This document shows positions 15,163 to 17,140 of a stretch of 17,140 nucleotides of DNA, piece by piece. Within the stretch, counting starts at the first letter, position 1; every line of letters begins with the position of its first letter. A program made the position numbers and the translations under genes. The stretch is from an uncultured Clostridia bacterium (GTDB lineage: Bacteria > Bacillota > Clostridia > Peptostreptococcales > Anaerovoracaceae). The notes beneath the pieces are model-generated. The model was not told where the DNA came from and did no database searches. It saw only the letters and a program-made list of their open reading frames with translations. Location: assembly GCA_934277495.1 (NCBI GenBank), contig CAKQUI010000043.1, positions 1 to 17,140 of the forward strand, given 5' to 3'.

Positions 15163-15774
15163 CTACTGTTTGTTCTGCAGGTCAAGCAGCTCTTTTACAG
15201 CTGACGCCGACTCGCCGAAGGTCTTGACGTCTCTGCCGAGGACGTCTTTGGCTCCTGCTTCATCCAGCGTCACCGTTGCCGCTTCATCAGTACCCCTGGT
15301 CTTCGTTTCACCGCCACCGCCGGTCACTGAATACTCCCATACGACTTCGTTCACGTCCGGTATCAGAGCCAGCATCTGCTCACCGTATTTCATCATGCGG
15401 TCGTCGAAACTGCTCTTGTCATCAACATTCACTGCACTGCTCACGCTGATGGTGAGTATCGACTTCTTGCCGGACTGCCTTATATTGACGGAGAATTCTC
15501 CGTCTGTATCTTCAAACCCCATTGTTTCCAGCAGTTTAGCTACTGCCTTGCTGTCTCCGGAATCCGCCGGCTTTGCCTCGAAAAGCTTTTTAGCCTGTGC
15601 CGACGTATCCTTCACATTTTTATCCTGAAATGATGCGGCACTGCTTCCTGCAGCCGACGCCCCGCTGCCGGACTTCATACCGGTCACCAGCATTATCCCT
15701 GATGCTACTACTGCTACACATACGATAACGAGTACCAGCTGCAGCGTTCTCCTGTTTCGTTTTACCTTATCCAT
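15163..15774 (-). CDS. Membrane-anchored extracytoplasmic protein, DUF4825-like
   Basis: This 203-residue protein has a basic N-terminus (KVKRNRR), one membrane segment (about 11-31), a Ser/Ala/Gly-rich linker (34-48), and a soluble extracytoplasmic domain. The stretch LALIPDVNEVVWEYSV, preceded by a Met/Tyr-containing helix, resembles the DUF4825 domain found in Bacillota, sometimes attached to BlaR1/MecR1-type proteins. The resemblance is from memory of the pattern and is only moderate. No catalytic residues are recognised. The ATG follows GAGGGG with 7 bases between. A possible promoter (TTCATA, 17 bases, TATAAA on the minus strand, near 15820-15850) is weak. It seems to be a single-gene unit, with its own terminator at 15081-15123. 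Confidence 0.65.
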   Translation of the reverse strand: MDKVKRNRRTLQLVLVIVCVAVVASGIMLVTGMKSGSGASAAGSSAASFQDKNVKDTSAQAKKLFEAKPADSGDSKAVAKLLETMGFEDTDGEFSVNIRQSGKKSILTISVSSAVNVDDKSSFDDRMMKYGEQMLALIPDVNEVVWEYSVTGGGGETKTRGTDEAATVTLDEAGAKDVLGRDVKTFGESASAVKELLDLQNKQ

Positions 15775-15907
15775 TCGTATTCCCCTCTTCCGTCATCTTC
15801 CTCTGTACTGACGTTTATTTTATAATGGTATAACATTTTTATATGAAGAAACGGTGTTGATTATGAGTCCGTAAGGGGAAAGAAAATGACACCATAAAAT
15901 CATAAAC

Positions 15908-15939
15908 GCCGCAAAGCACTGGTATATATGCTTTGCGGC
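15908..15939 (-). terminator. Hairpin after the ABC exporter gene, possible terminator
   Basis: GCCGCAAAGCA (15908-15918) pairs perfectly over 11 bp with TGCTTTGCGGC (15929-15939) around a 10-base loop. On the minus strand only a broken T-run follows (GTTTATGATTTTATGG). The position, 90 to 125 bases past the exporter stop, fits an operon end. Confidence 0.55.
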
Positions 15940-15972
15940 ATTCTGGAGCTTTTATGATAATGTGAGGTATCT

Positions 15973-15993
15973 CTTCGGGAAATATTCCCGAAG
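15973..15993. repeat. Perfect inverted repeat downstream of the ABC exporter gene
   Basis: CTTCGGGAA (15973-15981), a 3-base loop, then TTCCCGAAG (15985-15993) give a 9-bp stem. There is no T-run on either side. With the hairpin at 15908-15939 it forms a tandem pair that may protect or end the exporter message. Confidence 0.5.
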
Positions 15994-16030
15994 CTTTCAC
16001 GCCTGTTCATACCCCTTCGCAGAGCCTGCT

Positions 16031-17140
16031 CTATTCCTGATCTGCGAACTGGCTGTTGTAGAGTTTTTCGTAGAATCCTTTCTGCGCCAGCAGGCTTTCG
16101 TGGGTGCCCTGCTCGATTATATCGCCGTGGTTCATGACCAGTATATGGTCTGCGTCCTTTATCGTAGACAGACGATGGGCGATGATGAAGCTGGTCCTGT
16201 CTTTCATCAGGTTGGCCATGGCGTTCTGTATCTGCTGCTCAGTCCTGGTATCTACCGAGCTTGTTGCTTCGTCCAGTATCAGCACCGGTGCATCGGCAAG
16301 TATGGCTCTCGCTATTGTCAGCAGCTGCTTCTGTCCCTGGGAGATATTCGTAGCTTCCTCGTTTATCTCCATGTCGTATCCCTTAGGCTGCGTCTTGATA
16401 AAGTGATCTATATGGGCTGCCTTTGCAGCTCTTTCCACATCCTCGTCGGTGGCGTCCGGACTGCCGTAGCGGATATTTTCCCTGATGGTACCGCTGTTGA
16501 GCCATGTGTCCTGCAGCACCATGCCGAACATATGTCTCAGGTCTTTCCTTGAAAAGTCCCTGATGTCGTGGCCGTCTATGGATATGCTGCCGCCGTTCAG
16601 CTCGTAGAATCTCATCAGCAGCTTCACTATCGTGGTCTTGCCTGCGCCTGTCGGTCCTACGATGGCCACACGCTGTCCCGGCTCTGCTTTGAATGTGAAA
16701 TCGTTTATCACAGGTTCGTCTGCATTGTATCCGAAGGACACGTGATCGAAGGACACTTCGCCCTTCACGCCTCCGGCAGGAAGCATGAACTTCGATTCTG
16801 TGTCGATGTCTGTCTCCTCTTCCTCGTCGATGAGCTCGAATATCCTCTCAGCCGCTGCAGCTGTGGACTGGAGCTGGTTCGCCACGTTGGCCACCTGTGA
16901 TATCGGCTGATTGAAGTTCCTGACATACTGTATGAAGGCCTGTATGTCGCCGATGGAGATCTTGCCGTTGATGGCGAAATATCCGCCCAGCAGGCAGACT
17001 GCCACATATGCCAGGTTGCCGATGAAGTTTGTTATCGGCATCATCATGCCTGAGAAGAACTGTGATTTCCACGCTGCTTCACAGAGCTTGTCGTTGTACT
17101 CGCAGAAAGTCTCCTCGGACTTTTCCTCTCTGTTGAATGC
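16031..17140 (-). CDS. ABC exporter (membrane + ATPase domains fused), C-terminal part, canonical half of a probable heterodimer
   Basis: The frame stays open to the right edge (369 residues visible), so the start is outside the window and the Met at 17047 is internal. Visible are the end of the membrane domain (two hydrophobic segments, NRE to GKISIGDIQAF) and the whole ATPase domain: Walker A GPTGAGKT (about 16634-16657), Q-loop VLQDTWL, signature NISQGQKQ (about 16325-16348), Walker B LILDEATSS with the catalytic Glu, and switch IIAHRLS. The SQGQKQ signature with intact Glu resembles the competent subunit of heterodimeric multidrug exporters such as LmrCD or BmrCD. The partner would be expected just upstream, beyond the window. 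The substrate (drug, lipid or peptide) cannot be assigned. Confidence 0.92.
   Translation of the reverse strand, partial: AFNREEKSEETFCEYNDKLCEAAWKSQFFSGMMMPITNFIGNLAYVAVCLLGGYFAINGKISIGDIQAFIQYVRNFNQPISQVANVANQLQSTAAAAERIFELIDEEEETDIDTESKFMLPAGGVKGEVSFDHVSFGYNADEPVINDFTFKAEPGQRVAIVGPTGAGKTTIVKLLMRFYELNGGSISIDGHDIRDFSRKDLRHMFGMVLQDTWLNSGTIRENIRYGSPDATDEDVERAAKAAHIDHFIKTQPKGYDMEINEEATNISQGQKQLLTIARAILADAPVLILDEATSSVDTRTEQQIQNAMANLMKDRTSFIIAHRLSTIKDADHILVMNHGDIIEQGTHESLLAQKGFYEKLYNSQFADQE

Overview
The window reads as chromosome of an anaerobic low-to-mid GC Bacillota, probably class Clostridia. This rests on strong AGGAGG ribosome-binding sites, frequent ATA and AGG codons, a DUF3048 (YerB-type) protein, a TSCPD/TIGR03905 protein, a YczE-type membrane protein and a flavodiiron protein. 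The genus is not resolved. No tRNA, rRNA, insertion sequence, phage gene or CRISPR array was found.

Layout. (1) 1-3266 (+): a cell-wall synthesis pair, a SEDS glycosyltransferase (FtsW/RodA/SpoVE type, cut by the left edge, with a very long disordered tail) overlapping by ATGA with a class B penicillin-binding protein. (2) 3368-4414 (+): a CDF cation transporter whose stop codon lies in the loop of a bidirectional terminator. (3) 6847-4449 (-): a polar amino acid ABC importer operon (lipoprotein, permease, ATPase) with a good promoter and a hairpin between the first two genes. (4) 8049-6988 (-): a DUF3048 membrane protein, divergent from 8175-8423 (+), a TSCPD protein. (5) 8602-9777 (+): a second CDF transporter, with what looks like two copies of the C-terminal cytoplasmic domain. 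(6) 11974-9961 (-): flavodiiron protein and endonuclease IV, one base apart, suggesting an O2/NO and DNA-damage defence unit. (7) 12249-12563 (+): a small GIY-YIG protein, divergent from the flavodiiron gene across a dyad-rich regulatory region. (8) 14447-12737 (-): a MarR regulator with a probable operator over its own -10, followed by a fusion of a YczE-like membrane domain with two CBS domains. (9) 14842-14666 (-): a 58-residue exported protein between a hairpin leader and a strong terminator. (10) 15774-15163 (-): an anchored protein resembling DUF4825. (11) 17140-16031 (-): the C-terminal part of an ABC exporter, cut by the right edge.

Most of the window is ordinary housekeeping, transport and stress genes, and I see no convincing new multi-gene system. 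The points most worth a second look are the MarR plus YczE-CBS unit with its operator, the small exported protein, the SEDS tail, the doubled C-terminal domain of the second CDF transporter, and the dyads between the flavodiiron and GIY-YIG genes. Four genes appear to use TTG or GTG starts, which matters for correct N-termini.
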